A model generated the notes under the pieces. The model made no database searches and had not been told where the DNA came from. It saw only the letters and a program-made list of their open reading frames with translations. A program made the translations under genes and the position numbers. A stretch of 64,000 nucleotides of DNA from Scilla litardierei (taxonomy: Eukaryota; Streptophyta; Magnoliopsida; Asparagales; Asparagaceae), in contig CM061135.1 in assembly GCA_030789695.1 (NCBI GenBank), forward strand, positions 111,360,301-111,424,300. The letters are read 5' to 3'. Below are positions 12,696 through 22,836 of the stretch, piece by piece (the first letter of the stretch is position 1; each line of letters opens with the position of its first letter).

Positions 12696-13646
12696 TGGTG
12701 GGCCCGATCGCAACCAAGAGGTCGGTAGGAAGGTCAAGTCCTAGCTTGAGGGCGAAAAAGGTGAATAAAGCGCCACAATAAATATTCGTGGCGGAGGTGG
12801 AAGTGGAAATCAGGCGGTTGCACAGCCAACGGGCCGTGTCTTGTTGGAGGTGAGGGTGGAGTGTACCATCTTCGGTGCGTCTAACTGGTCTGGTCATCCC
12901 ACTAAGGTGGACCAACTCTAGATTAGAGATGGTGCCAAGCTCAGGCATAGAGAATATGGTAGTGGCGATGGCGTTGAGCGTAGCAAAGACATGGATGGAT
13001 GATGGACGAAGACTTAGCACTGCTACGGCTGAAATGAGGAAGACCTGTTATCCATCTCCAGAAACTCTCGGCACTAAAAGATAATTGATCGATGTCGGGT
13101 GAAAAGGCTCATGTAGGGTCTGGGATGGGTGGCCAACTAAAGAAGGCTCGGATCGCATCGAAAGTGACTACTACGTCACGGTCCAAGAGCCTAAACCTAC
13201 TACCCTGGTCACCCCCATAAAATGGAGCTCATCGCCTCGTAGGCGAGGCAAACATAGGTGGTCGTGGTCATCTGCACAAAGTGCTCCTAGCCTATAGCCT
13301 GATACAGGCGCTGGACTCCCTCTAGCAACCCTAGATTCTGCAGTACTGGGATGTCGATGAATCTAGTGGGGATGATGGAACGTCGAGAAAAGATCGAAAA
13401 CCTATCGTGGTGTGCATCGTTCCTGAAGACAATGTCATATGTCTCCAGGGTCCCCTGGGGTGGCTGAGGTGGCAGTGGGAGAGCGGTCATAGGAATGGGA
13501 ATGTCGGTCTAGTCTATGGTCCCTCTTGTGCAAGTGGTACAGCGGGATTGGGAATGTGAGGGTGGTGGTGAGTGGGTGGTGACGTCTATGGTAGGAGATG
13601 GACGTCGTTGGCGTGTCCGACAAGAAGAGGAAGCGTCAGAGTCACC
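12696..13646 (-). pseudogene. G1 post-pol ORF, N-terminal half (duplicate copy 1)
   Basis: On the minus strand this reads the first half of the G1 ORF: a Ser/Arg-rich leader, then RFIDIPVLQNLGLLEGVQ (about 13370-13310), which aligns with the LFADRPTLEALGLSNGVARI block of the G2 post-pol ORF. A stop near 13285 and later frameshifts break it. The segment 13020-12696 (for example GALFTFFALKLGLDLPTDLL) continues the same protein, and the next residues lie beyond D1 at 2738. It is a dead fragment. Confidence 0.7.
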
Positions 13647-15945
13647 TGTTGGATCTGGATCCTAGCCTAAAGGGGGGTGAATAGGCTAATAAAAAATTCT
13701 CGTGCAACCCACGAGAAATCACACGCAGTTAAAAGCACGACCAGAGTAATGAAAAGCAGACACAGAGTACACAGCGGATTTACCCTGGTTCGGTCGTCCC
13801 AACGACCTACTCCAGCCCCCAAAGCTAATACTAGATTAAACAGTGCAATAGGTACAAAGTCACAAGTTAGAGCACGCTCAGAGCACCCTCTACGTTCCTA
13901 CACTCGCCAGACTCTCAGTACCCCACACACAGTGTTTCCTCTCACTATCAATCCTAGCAAAGCTTTCTACCAGCTAGTCCCAAACTAGCTGGGTCCCACT
14001 TGTCTAGTCCCAACTAGACAAGTCCCAAAATAGTTCACAAAAATAGGTAAAATTTCCCCTACGAGGATCTAACACAACTACACAAAATAATAATAATAAA
14101 TAGAGTTTAGGAATCTCAGTTTGTGTAGCAGCGATGTCCTCGTCAATCAGCACGGGTCAGATCTCGTCTGACGTAGATGTAGATGTCTCTTGGCACTGGC
14201 AGCTAGTTATCTCCCCTTGAAGTCACGGCTAGCAATTCCTCCGAACGTTAAGAATATGCGTAAGCTTCACCAAACAGTACCAAGAGGACCTGATCTCCCC
14301 TTTTCTCAATAATTATATTTGCATGTCAAAAGACAGCACCTTTGAGTCTTTGCACACCCTCTTCAAACGTGAGTCCCCTTGCTCCTTTTGGTGTCTTCGT
14401 TTAAAAGCTCTTGGAGAATAGTTGGGTAGTCCCTTTACTATTTGTTGCAGCAATGGACTTTTTCATTTATGCCTGCACAATCAAAAAGAAACAAGTGATC
14501 CTTTATTTAATTAATATGAACAAGCTTACCTCTGTTTGGATTGTGGCAGGGTCTTGATTTGTGAACTCCGGGACTTGAGGCTCTTGGAGATTTTTGTACA
14601 CCGGAGTAAACAATTTGGCCTTATGAATTGACACAAGCAGGAGACACAAAAATTTCGGCTGCACCTCTGGGAAGCTGTTTCCTTGGTTGTCTAGAGGTGC
14701 GGCTCTCAAGGATCGATGCGGCTCTCTAAAAAAAAGCAGAAGCACACAGAATTCGGCCCCTCTTTTATTTGCGACTCAAAATGATTTGTGTGCTCCTCAC
14801 GTTTTGATTGGCTAAAAAAGATATGGCCTGCACATAACAAACACAACAAAGGATTAATTAAATAATCAATTGATGCAAACCCTATAATAACGAATGGGCT
14901 TGTGTGCTGTCATCCTTTTTTTTGTAATGGCCTCTTGGAATTGAAGCACATAAAAAAAAGTCTTGCTGCCTCGTTTTTGAGTTCCTCTCTTAAAAAATGA
15001 ATGGGCTTTGAGAATCTTTGAAGATGCAAAAAGAATAATCTTTAAAAGCACTAAAACCCTTCATCATGAATCATGCGGCAGCTGCTCAAAAAATATCCGG
15101 CCACTTGCTTTCCTTGAGAATGATGCGGCTTGAGATTTTTGGTTGCCGCTAATATATTTGATGATTGCCTGCAAAATATACACAAGATTTAATTAATAAA
15201 AAAATCGCACATCTCTTTTGAAGACCTAGGCTCAGCAATCACAGAGGTGGCCGGCTCTTTATAATTTCAAGGAAGAGAAAAAAAGTTTCGGCCCCCTGTT
15301 TTGTTTGTGTGTGAAGAATTGCAATGGTCAAAGGTTGCGGCTAGAGTATTGAAATTTTTGAGAGAGAGATCCTTCCTTTTTCTTTGATGATGGCCGGATG
15401 ATTTTGATCACCCAAATAGAATTCGGCTAGGTGATCTTCTGGGAATTTTCGGCTAGGGCTCTTGGAGACTTTTGATTGCCGCGCGCTTCTTCAACCCTAG
15501 AAGATGGGTTTTTATAGGGGATGATAGGGTGATGCGGTTACGGGGAATCCTATTTTGAATAGGAGTTAGAGATTTGGTTCAATCAATTTTGTACACAAGT
15601 AGGAGATATGATTTGATCAATTTGGGATTTGATAGCAATTTAAAATGGATATGAAATTTAAATAAATCTATGATTGATTTGACCAAATCCCGAGTTGATT
15701 CTATCTCCCTCCACGTTGACCAAGTCAAATTGCTTTGTGTATAGCAATTCCTCCACCGGTCGACTAAGTCAAACTTCTTTGTGCACAAGCACTCCTTTTC
15801 TCCCAATATGCTATACGAATAGCAATTCCGCCAAATATCGAAAGTATATTGTTTAGCCAAGCCTGAAACACACTAAGCACACACATTAGATATACCGACA
15901 CGTTTGTCATCATCAAACTAAGATCCTAGATCGTTGCTCCCAACA
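13647..15945 (-). repeat. Duplicated D2 LTR
   Basis: A complete D2-type LTR near-identical to 17344-19645. It is flanked on the left by TCACC (13642-13646) and on the right by the polypurine tract and about 35 bp of D2 interior, then the rearrangement junction. It arose by tandem duplication, not by a separate insertion. TATA box at about 15509-15516 on the minus strand. Confidence 0.9.
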
Positions 15946-15990
15946 ATCTCCCCCTTTTGGTGATGACAAACCCACAAAAGATTTGATCAA

Positions 15991-16024
15991 TAGCTACCTG
16001 AGCTGTCTCATGTGGGCAATCCCT
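15991..16024. other. 34-bp filler at the duplication junction
   Basis: The 34 bases 15991-16024 are identical to 21843-21876 inside D2 gag, in the same orientation. The left edge shares TAG with the D2 interior (GATCAATAG at 15985-15993) and the right edge shares a single T with the D1 LTR. Short overlaps and a templated filler suggest repair by template switching. Confidence 0.85.
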
Positions 16025-16393
16025 TGGTGTTCTTTTGTGACGTGTTTAGTCTGGGACTAGACAAGAGGCTCTTGACAAGTGGGACTTGTCAAGATAGAGC
16101 ATTTATTAGGTTGATATTGTTCTGCACTCGGAGAGTATGGTACATTCTAGGTGGGGGACAGGGAGCTCAGGACCCATTGTTGTCGTACAAAAGGAACATA
16201 TTAATGCTAGTATTTGCTTGGGGGCTGGAGTAGGTCGTGGGACGACCGAACCAGGGTATATCTGTTCGTATTCTGTAATTGCTTCATATTTACCCTGCTT
16301 GTGATTATTAACTACGTGTGATTTCTCGTGGGTTGTGCGAGAATTTTTTATAAGCCTATTCACCCCCCTCTAGGCTTAGATACAGATCCAACA
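16024..16393 (+). repeat. Duplicated 3' end of the D1 LTR
   Basis: Matches 12326-12695 with a handful of differences and ends in the same GATCCAACA. It is the left edge of duplication unit 2. Confidence 0.9.
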
Positions 16394-17343
16394 TGATGGG
16401 CCCGATCGCAACCAAGAGGTCGGTAGGAAGGTCAAGTCCTAGCTTGAGGGCGAAAAAGGTGAATAAAGCGCCACAATAAATATTCGTGGCGGAGGTGGAA
16501 GTGGAAATCAGGCGGTTGCACAGCCAACGGGCCGTGTCTTGTTGGAGGTGAGGGTGGAGTGTACCATCTTCGGTGCGTCTAACTGGTCTGGTCATCCCAC
16601 TAAGGTGGACCAACTCTAGATTAGAGATGGTGCCAAGCTCAGGCATAGAGAATATGGTAGTGGCGATGGCGTTGAGCGTAGCAAAGACATGGATGGATGA
16701 TGGACGAAGACTTAGCACTGCTACGGCTGAAATGAGGAAGACCTGTTATCCATCTCCAGAAACTCTCGGCACTAAAAGATAATTGATCGATGTCGGGTGA
16801 AAAGGCTCATGTAGGATCTGGGATGGGTGGCCAACTAAAGAAGGCTCGGATCGCATCGAAAGTGACTACTACGTCACGGTCCAAGAGCCTAAACCTAATG
16901 CCCTGGTCACCCCATAAAATGGAGCTCATCGCCTCGTAGGCAAGGCAAACATAGGTGGTCGTGGTCATCTGCACAAAGTGCTCCTAGCCTATGGCCTGAT
17001 ACATGCGCTGGACTCCCTCTAGCAACCCTAGATTCTGCAGTACTGGGATGTCGATGAATCTAGTGGGGATGATGAAACGTCGAGAAAAGATCGAAAACCT
17101 ATCGTGGTGTGCATCGTTCCTGAAGACAATGTCATATGTCTCCAGGGTCCCCTGGGGTGGCTGAGGTGGCAGTGGGAGAGCGGTCATAGGAATGGGAATG
17201 TCGGTCTAGTCTATGGTCCCTCTTGTGCAAGTGGTACAGGGGGATTGGGAATGTGAGGGTGGTGGTGAGTGGGTGGTGACGTATATGGTAGGAGATGGAC
17301 GTCGTTGGCGTGTCCGACAAGAAGAGGAAGCGTCAGAGTCACC
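16394..17343 (-). pseudogene. G1 post-pol ORF, N-terminal half (copy 2)
   Basis: Near-identical to 12696-13646, with the same stops and the same RFIDIPVLQNLGLLEGVQ block. This copy is contiguous with the complete D2, so it holds the original D2 insertion site. The TCACC duplication is at 17339-17343 and the ORF continues at 25150 on the other side of D2. Confidence 0.7.
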
Positions 17344-19645
17344 TGTTGGATCTGGATCCTAGCCTAGAGGGGAGGTGTGAATAGGCTAATAAAAAATTCT
17401 CGTGCAACCCACGAGAAATCACACGCAGTTAAAAGCACGACCAGAGTAATGAAAAGCAGACACAGAGTACACAGCGGATTTACCCTGGTTCGGTCGTCCC
17501 AACGACCTACTCCAGCCCCCAAAGCTAATACTAGATTAAACAGTGCAATAGGTACAAAGTCACAAGTTAGAGCACGCTCAGAGCACCCTCTACGTCCCTA
17601 CACTCGCCAGACTCTCAGTACCCCACACACAGTGTTTCCTCTCACTATCAATCCTAGCAAAGCTTTCTACCAGCTAGTCCCAAACTAGCTGGGTCCCACT
17701 TGTCTAGTCCCAACTAGACAAGTCCCAAAATAGTTCACAAAAATAGGTAAAATTTCCCCTACGAGGATCTAACACAACTACACAAAATAATAATAATAAA
17801 TAGAGTTTAGGAATCTCAGTTTGTGTAGCAGCGATGTCCTCGTCAATCAGCACGGGTCAGATCTCGTCTGACGTAGATGTAGATGTCTCTTGGCACTGGC
17901 AGCTAGTTATCTCCCCTTGAAGTCACGGCTAGCAATTCCTCCGAACGTTAAGAATATGCGTAAGCTTCACCAAACAGTACCAAGAGGACCTGATCTCCCC
18001 TTTTCTCAATAATTATATTTGCATGTCAAAAGACAGCACCTTTGAGTCTTTGCACACCCTCTTCAAACGTGAGTCCCCTTGCTCCTTTTGGTGTCTTCGT
18101 TTAAAAGCTCTTGGAGAATAGTTGGGCAGTCCCTTTACTATTTGTTGCAGCAATGGACTTTTTCATTTATGCCTGCACAATCAAAAAGAAACAAGTGATC
18201 CTTTATTTAATTAATATGAACAAGCTTACCTCTGTTTGGATTGTGGCAGGGTCTTGATTTGTGAACTCCGGGACTTGAGGCTCTTGGAGATTTTTGTACA
18301 CCGGAGTAAACAATTTGGCCTTATGAATTGACACAAGTAGGAGACACAAAAATTTCGGCTGCACCTCTGGGAAGCTGTTTCCTTGGTTGTCTATAGGTGC
18401 GGCTCTCAAGGATCAATGCGGCTCTCTAAAAAAAGCAGAAGCACACAGAATTCGGCCCCTCCTTTATTTGCGACTCAAAATGATTTGTGTGCTCCTCACG
18501 TTTTGATTGGCTAAAAAAGATATGGCCTGCACATAACAAACACAAGAAAGGATTAATTAAATAATCAATTGATGCAAACCCTATAATAACGAATGGGCTT
18601 GTGTGATGTCATCCTTTTTTTGTAATGGCCTCTTGGAATTGAAGCACATAAATAAAAAGTCTTGCTGCCTCGTTTTTGAGTTCCTCTCTTAAAAAATGAA
18701 TGGGCTTTGAGAATCTTTGAAGATGCAAAAAGAATAATCTTTAAAAGCACTAAAACCCTTCATCATGAATCATGCGGCAGCTGCTCAAAAAATATCCGGC
18801 CACTTGCTTTCCTTGAGAATGATGCGGCTTGAGATTTTTGGTTGTCGCTAATATATTTGATGATTGCCTGCAAAATATACACAAGATTTAATTAATAAAA
18901 AAATCACACATCTCTTTTGAAGACCTAGGCTCAGCAATCACAGAGGTGGCCGGCTCTTTATAATTTCAAGGAAGAGAAAAAAAGTTTCGGCCCCCCTGTT
19001 TTGTTTGTGTGTGAAGAATTGCAATGGTCAAAGGTTGCGGCTAGAGTATTGAAATTTTTGAGAGAGAGATCCTTCCCTTTTCTTTGATGATGGCCGGATG
19101 ATTTTGATCACCCAAATAGAATTCGGCTAGGTGATCTTCTGGGAATTTTCGGCTAGGGCTCTTGGAGACTTTTGATTGCCGCGCGCTTCTTCAACCCTAG
19201 AAGATGGGTTTTTATAGGGGATGATAGGGTGATGCGGTTACGGGGAATCCTATTTTGAATAGGAGTTAGAGATTTGGTTCAATCAATTTTGTACACAAGT
19301 AGGAGATATGATTTGATCAATTTGGGATTTGATAGCAATTTAAAATGGATATGAAATTTAAATAAATCTCTAATTGATTTGACCAAATCCCGAGTTGATT
19401 CTATCTCCCTCCACGTTGACCAAGTCAAATTGCTTTGTGTATAGCAATTCCTCCACCGGTCGACTAAGTCAAACTTCTTTGTGCACAAGCACTCCTTTTC
19501 TCCCAATATGCTATACGAATAGCAATTCCGCCAAATATCGAAAGTATATTGTTTAGCCAAGCCTGAAACACACTAAGCACACACATTAGATATACCGACA
19601 CGTTTGTCATCATCAAACTAAGATCCTAGATCGTTGCTCCCAACA
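17344..19645 (-). repeat. D2 3' LTR
   Basis: On the minus strand it starts TGTTGGGAGCAACG at 19645, after the polypurine tract, and ends GGATCCAGATCCAACA at 17344. It differs from the 5' LTR by only scattered substitutions and small length changes in homopolymer runs. Confidence 0.92.
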
Positions 19646-20922
19646 ATCTCCCCCTTTTGGTGATGACAAACCCACAAAAGATTTGATCAATAGTAATGAG
19701 TGTGTGAAGTGTGTTGAAGGGTGTAATGCAATATGAATCTTGAGATGAATATTCAAGCACTACAACATGGCATGCACAATCTAATAACAAATACAATAGC
19801 ATGCTCCCCCTTCTCTCAAGCTCCCCCTTCAACATTATTTTTCTCGCTCCCCTTCAACAAATAATACCGACAAATCGTCGACAAATCTTTTCTTTCTCCC
19901 CCTTTGTAATCACCAAAAGTGGATTAATGAAGTCACAAAAATACCATGCAAAAATAAATCATTATTAGAAGTAGCGGGCAATTTGCATGAGTATTCCAAA
20001 TAATGGGCAAGTCAAGTTCATAGATTTTCATTCCAAGACTTCTCCACCTTTGTGTAAGTGAAAAGATATAGACAATAAAGTGCAAGAGGAGATTCAATAT
20101 CAGAAAATCAACCAAAACAATCCACATTTTCCATTTTTCATGAATATCACTAGGATTGACTTTTCCCACCTCATCAAAGATGAGTTCAAGTTACCGAACC
20201 CCAAAACATAGCCTAAAAGGACTTTTAAATGTGGGGTGGCATTGCTTGACGAGTTATATACACCAACGCTAATGATTACCCATGTAGCACAAGTTGGATA
20301 CTCGTGGGTTGTGTTTTAGCCTTGAAGTGTATCCATTTTTCATACGGAGCAAATTTTTTTTTTTTTGTCAATGCTTTTGTGCTTAATTTTAATTCATGCC
20401 TAAACACATCATATCCCTTAGAAATTTCAGAAATTAATCATTCCTACATTCACTTTCCATTATTCTTCAAAAGAATCTCCAAAAGCACTAAAAAGTCAAA
20501 TATCGTGAAAGTGCAAATGTAGGTGTAGAAGTCAAGTTTGAAACTTATGAGACATGTCATGGCTACTAAAAAGAATAACATCATGTTCATGTAGCTACGA
20601 CAATAATGAATTGACTTCTACAAGGGATAGAATTGATCATTCATACAATATCACTCAAGAGATTCAAAAGAGGGTTCAATAAGCACACATTTTTTTTATT
20701 TTTGATTTTTTTTTTCATTTTTTTTTTCAGAAATAAAAACATTAAAAATCATCCATGCAAGCACACAAAAACAAAATAAATCAAGCACACAAAAAAATCT
20801 ATGAAGGTATGCAATGCAATGCAAAGAGGGATAGAAAAGTATACCTTCTCGTCGCTTTTTGACGAGGGAGCTAAAAGAATGAAACATTGAGTTTATTGCT
20901 CCTCGCCAAAACTCCATCACAC
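19646..20922 (-). other. D2 3' untranslated region and polypurine tracts
   Basis: Noncoding. Reading from the LTR: polypurine tract CCAAAAGGGGGAGAT (about 19646-19660 as its complement), then four more GGGGAG-type tracts as complements at about 19803, 19820, 19845 and 19896. AT-rich sequence and T-runs follow, including near 20350 and 20690-20730. The bases just after the gag stop match the same place in D1. Confidence 0.8.
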
Positions 20923-22800
20923 CTACATGAAAGATGCTAAGTGTGACCTTGGAATCCAACAAGGTCCACTAGTGTTAGCCAAAATTGTTTTAGGAACCCA
21001 CACTTGTTTAAACTTGATTTTAGTGTTCCTAAATTTACAATAGTATGAAGTATGGCCTACACTATCACAAGTAAAGCACTTTGCATATAAGTTCTTCGCA
21101 ATAGACGGTGCATTGTGGAATTTCTTGAATTTTTGCTTTTCAACGTTTTTCAGACCAAAACCAAGTCCTCTTCTATTATTGCCATATAATTGATTCTCTA
21201 AAATAGTGTCCAACGATTGTTTTCCCGTAGAGAATTTCTTAATGGCCAATTCAAGATTAGAGACTTTGGTTTTCAACAATTTATTTTCTTCCACAAGCAA
21301 TGTGCATTTACTTATAAAAGCTCTCTTGTTTTCCTCTTCCTTCTTTTCAAATTCAACCATTTTTCTTTTAAAATCATTATCCAACATGTAGAATTTATCA
21401 TTAAGCTCTCTAATAACATAGTCTTTTTCAGTTTCGAGCTTAATCAAATCAAGTTTAAGCATGCTAATATTATTCATCAAGGAAGTGCAAGAGAGACAAG
21501 GTGCTTCATCATTAAAACTGGATTTTTCCTTTTTCAGAATATCAATAGTAGTGTCACGTGCAACAATATCAATTTTGAGTTTTTCAATCTCTTTAGACAT
21601 TTCATATTCAGATTGTTGCATTTCAAAGTTCTCATTTTGATAATCATCTATAGGGGATTCAAGCTCTACTATTTTATCTTGCATTTCTTTACAAAGAGTA
21701 AGGAGTTCAGTTTTACTACCAGAAATTACCTCATCGTGTATTCCCATCAATGCCATGCATGAATGGGCTTCGTGTTCCTCCTCCTCGCTCTCAGCTTCGC
21801 TATCCATGTCCCAAGTAAGCACCTTGGATTTTCCCTTTTCTTTAGCTACCTGAGCTGTCTCATGTGGGCAATCCCTCATTCGATGTCCTCTTTTCTTGCA
21901 TTTAAAACAAGTCATTCTATTAGTAGTATTCTGATCATAATTTTGCTTAGAAGACGGAAAAAAGTTAGAGCGATTAAACCTGGGTGCCATTTCTGCTCTT
22001 CCTTGCTTGGTCTGGACAAACTTTCTGAAATTTCTGACCATTAGCGCTATGTCATCATCATCATCTTCACTTTCGTCAGCTTTCAGAGCAAGTGGCTTGG
22101 TAGCTTTTTCTTTTTCCTCAGGTTTCTCCCTTTTATCCACGTTTTGCAATTCAAGCTCGTGGGACATTAAATTACCTATCAAGTCCTCCACCCTCATCTG
22201 CGATAGATCCTTTGCTTCTTGGATGGCAGTGACTTTAGGCCTGAAAGAGCTTGGCAGAGCTCTTAATATCTTTCTCACCTGCTCAAGGCTAGAATATGGC
22301 TTACCGAGCGAACTAGACTTGTAGACAATGTTGGTGAACCTCGCAAACATTTCTGATATGGTCTCTGATGGTAGCATGCGAAATCCCTCGTATTCCGTGC
22401 TCAGAAGTGCAAGTCTAGACTCCTTCACCTGTGACGTTCCCTCATGCGTCACCTCCAAAGTATGCCATATTTCCTGCGCAGTTAGACAATGTGAGATGCG
22501 ATTGAATTCAGATTTATCTAATGCACAAATAAGAGCATTCATAGCTTTAGCATTAAGAGAATAAAGCTTCCAATCACTATCATCCCACTTATCATCAGGT
22601 TTAGGCATTTCAATATTTTCAATTTTAATAACAGGTGATTTATAGCCTTTTTCAACAATTTGCCAAGCTTTATAATCAATAGAAATCAAGTAGATTCTCA
22701 TACGATTTTTCCAATAAGCATAGTCTACTCCATTAAATCTAGGTGGACGTGAAATAGACTGACCCTCAGCAAAAGCACTATCAATGTGGTCCATGGTCAA
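20923..22800 (-). CDS. gag: D2 Gag polyprotein (capsid/nucleocapsid), intact
   Basis: A 625-residue open frame. Residues about 1-200 form a copia-type Gag core (UBN2/DUF4219-like, with WKNRMRIYL, HCLTAQEIWHTL and KILRALPSSFRPK). An Asp/Glu-rich linker follows (about 242-250), then a zinc knuckle CFKCKKRGHRMRDC (298-311) of CX2CX4HX4C form. A coiled-coil-like charged region spans about 360-525, and a second knuckle CFTCDSVGHTSYYC lies at 575-588. The protein stops at IPRSHLASFM, where full copia polyproteins would go on toward protease. Known role of the family: packaging RNA into cytoplasmic virus-like particles. The start could also be Met3. It is the only intact copia-type gag here. Confidence 0.9.
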   Translation of the reverse strand: MTMDHIDSAFAEGQSISRPPRFNGVDYAYWKNRMRIYLISIDYKAWQIVEKGYKSPVIKIENIEMPKPDDKWDDSDWKLYSLNAKAMNALICALDKSEFNRISHCLTAQEIWHTLEVTHEGTSQVKESRLALLSTEYEGFRMLPSETISEMFARFTNIVYKSSSLGKPYSSLEQVRKILRALPSSFRPKVTAIQEAKDLSQMRVEDLIGNLMSHELELQNVDKREKPEEKEKATKPLALKADESEDDDDDIALMVRNFRKFVQTKQGRAEMAPRFNRSNFFPSSKQNYDQNTTNRMTCFKCKKRGHRMRDCPHETAQVAKEKGKSKVLTWDMDSEAESEEEEHEAHSCMALMGIHDEVISGSKTELLTLCKEMQDKIVELESPIDDYQNENFEMQQSEYEMSKEIEKLKIDIVARDTTIDILKKEKSSFNDEAPCLSCTSLMNNISMLKLDLIKLETEKDYVIRELNDKFYMLDNDFKRKMVEFEKKEEENKRAFISKCTLLVEENKLLKTKVSNLELAIKKFSTGKQSLDTILENQLYGNNRRGLGFGLKNVEKQKFKKFHNAPSIAKNLYAKCFTCDSVGHTSYYCKFRNTKIKFKQVWVPKTILANTSGPCWIPRSHLASFM

Positions 22801-22822
22801 ACTAGGCTAGATCCTAAAACCT

Positions 22823-22834
22823 GCTCTGATACCA
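22823..22834 (-). promoter_or_regulatory. D2 primer-binding site (initiator tRNA-Met)
   Basis: On the minus strand TGGTATCAGAGC begins two bases after the 5' LTR end CCAACA. It is a perfect match to the usual plant initiator tRNA-Met primer site. Confidence 0.93.
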
Positions 22835-22836
22835 CT

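Larger units (their letters stand above)
12326..19696. repeat. Tandem duplication of about 3.7 kb joining D1, G1 and D2 pieces
   Basis: Unit 1 (12326-15993) and unit 2 (16024 to about 19693) are near-identical at a constant offset of about 3698. Each runs from inside the D1 3' LTR, through the same G1 ORF fragment, a complete D2-type LTR and about 48 bp of D2 interior. Both units keep the TCACC target duplication beside the D2 LTR, so the duplication came after D2 inserted. At the junction unit 1 stops at TAG (15991-15993) and a 34-bp filler precedes the start of unit 2. Confidence 0.88.

Noticed and set aside
13647..15945. A second independent D2-type insertion
   Set aside because: Same target duplication, same flanking G1 sequence and D1 LTR on the left: it is the product of the tandem duplication.
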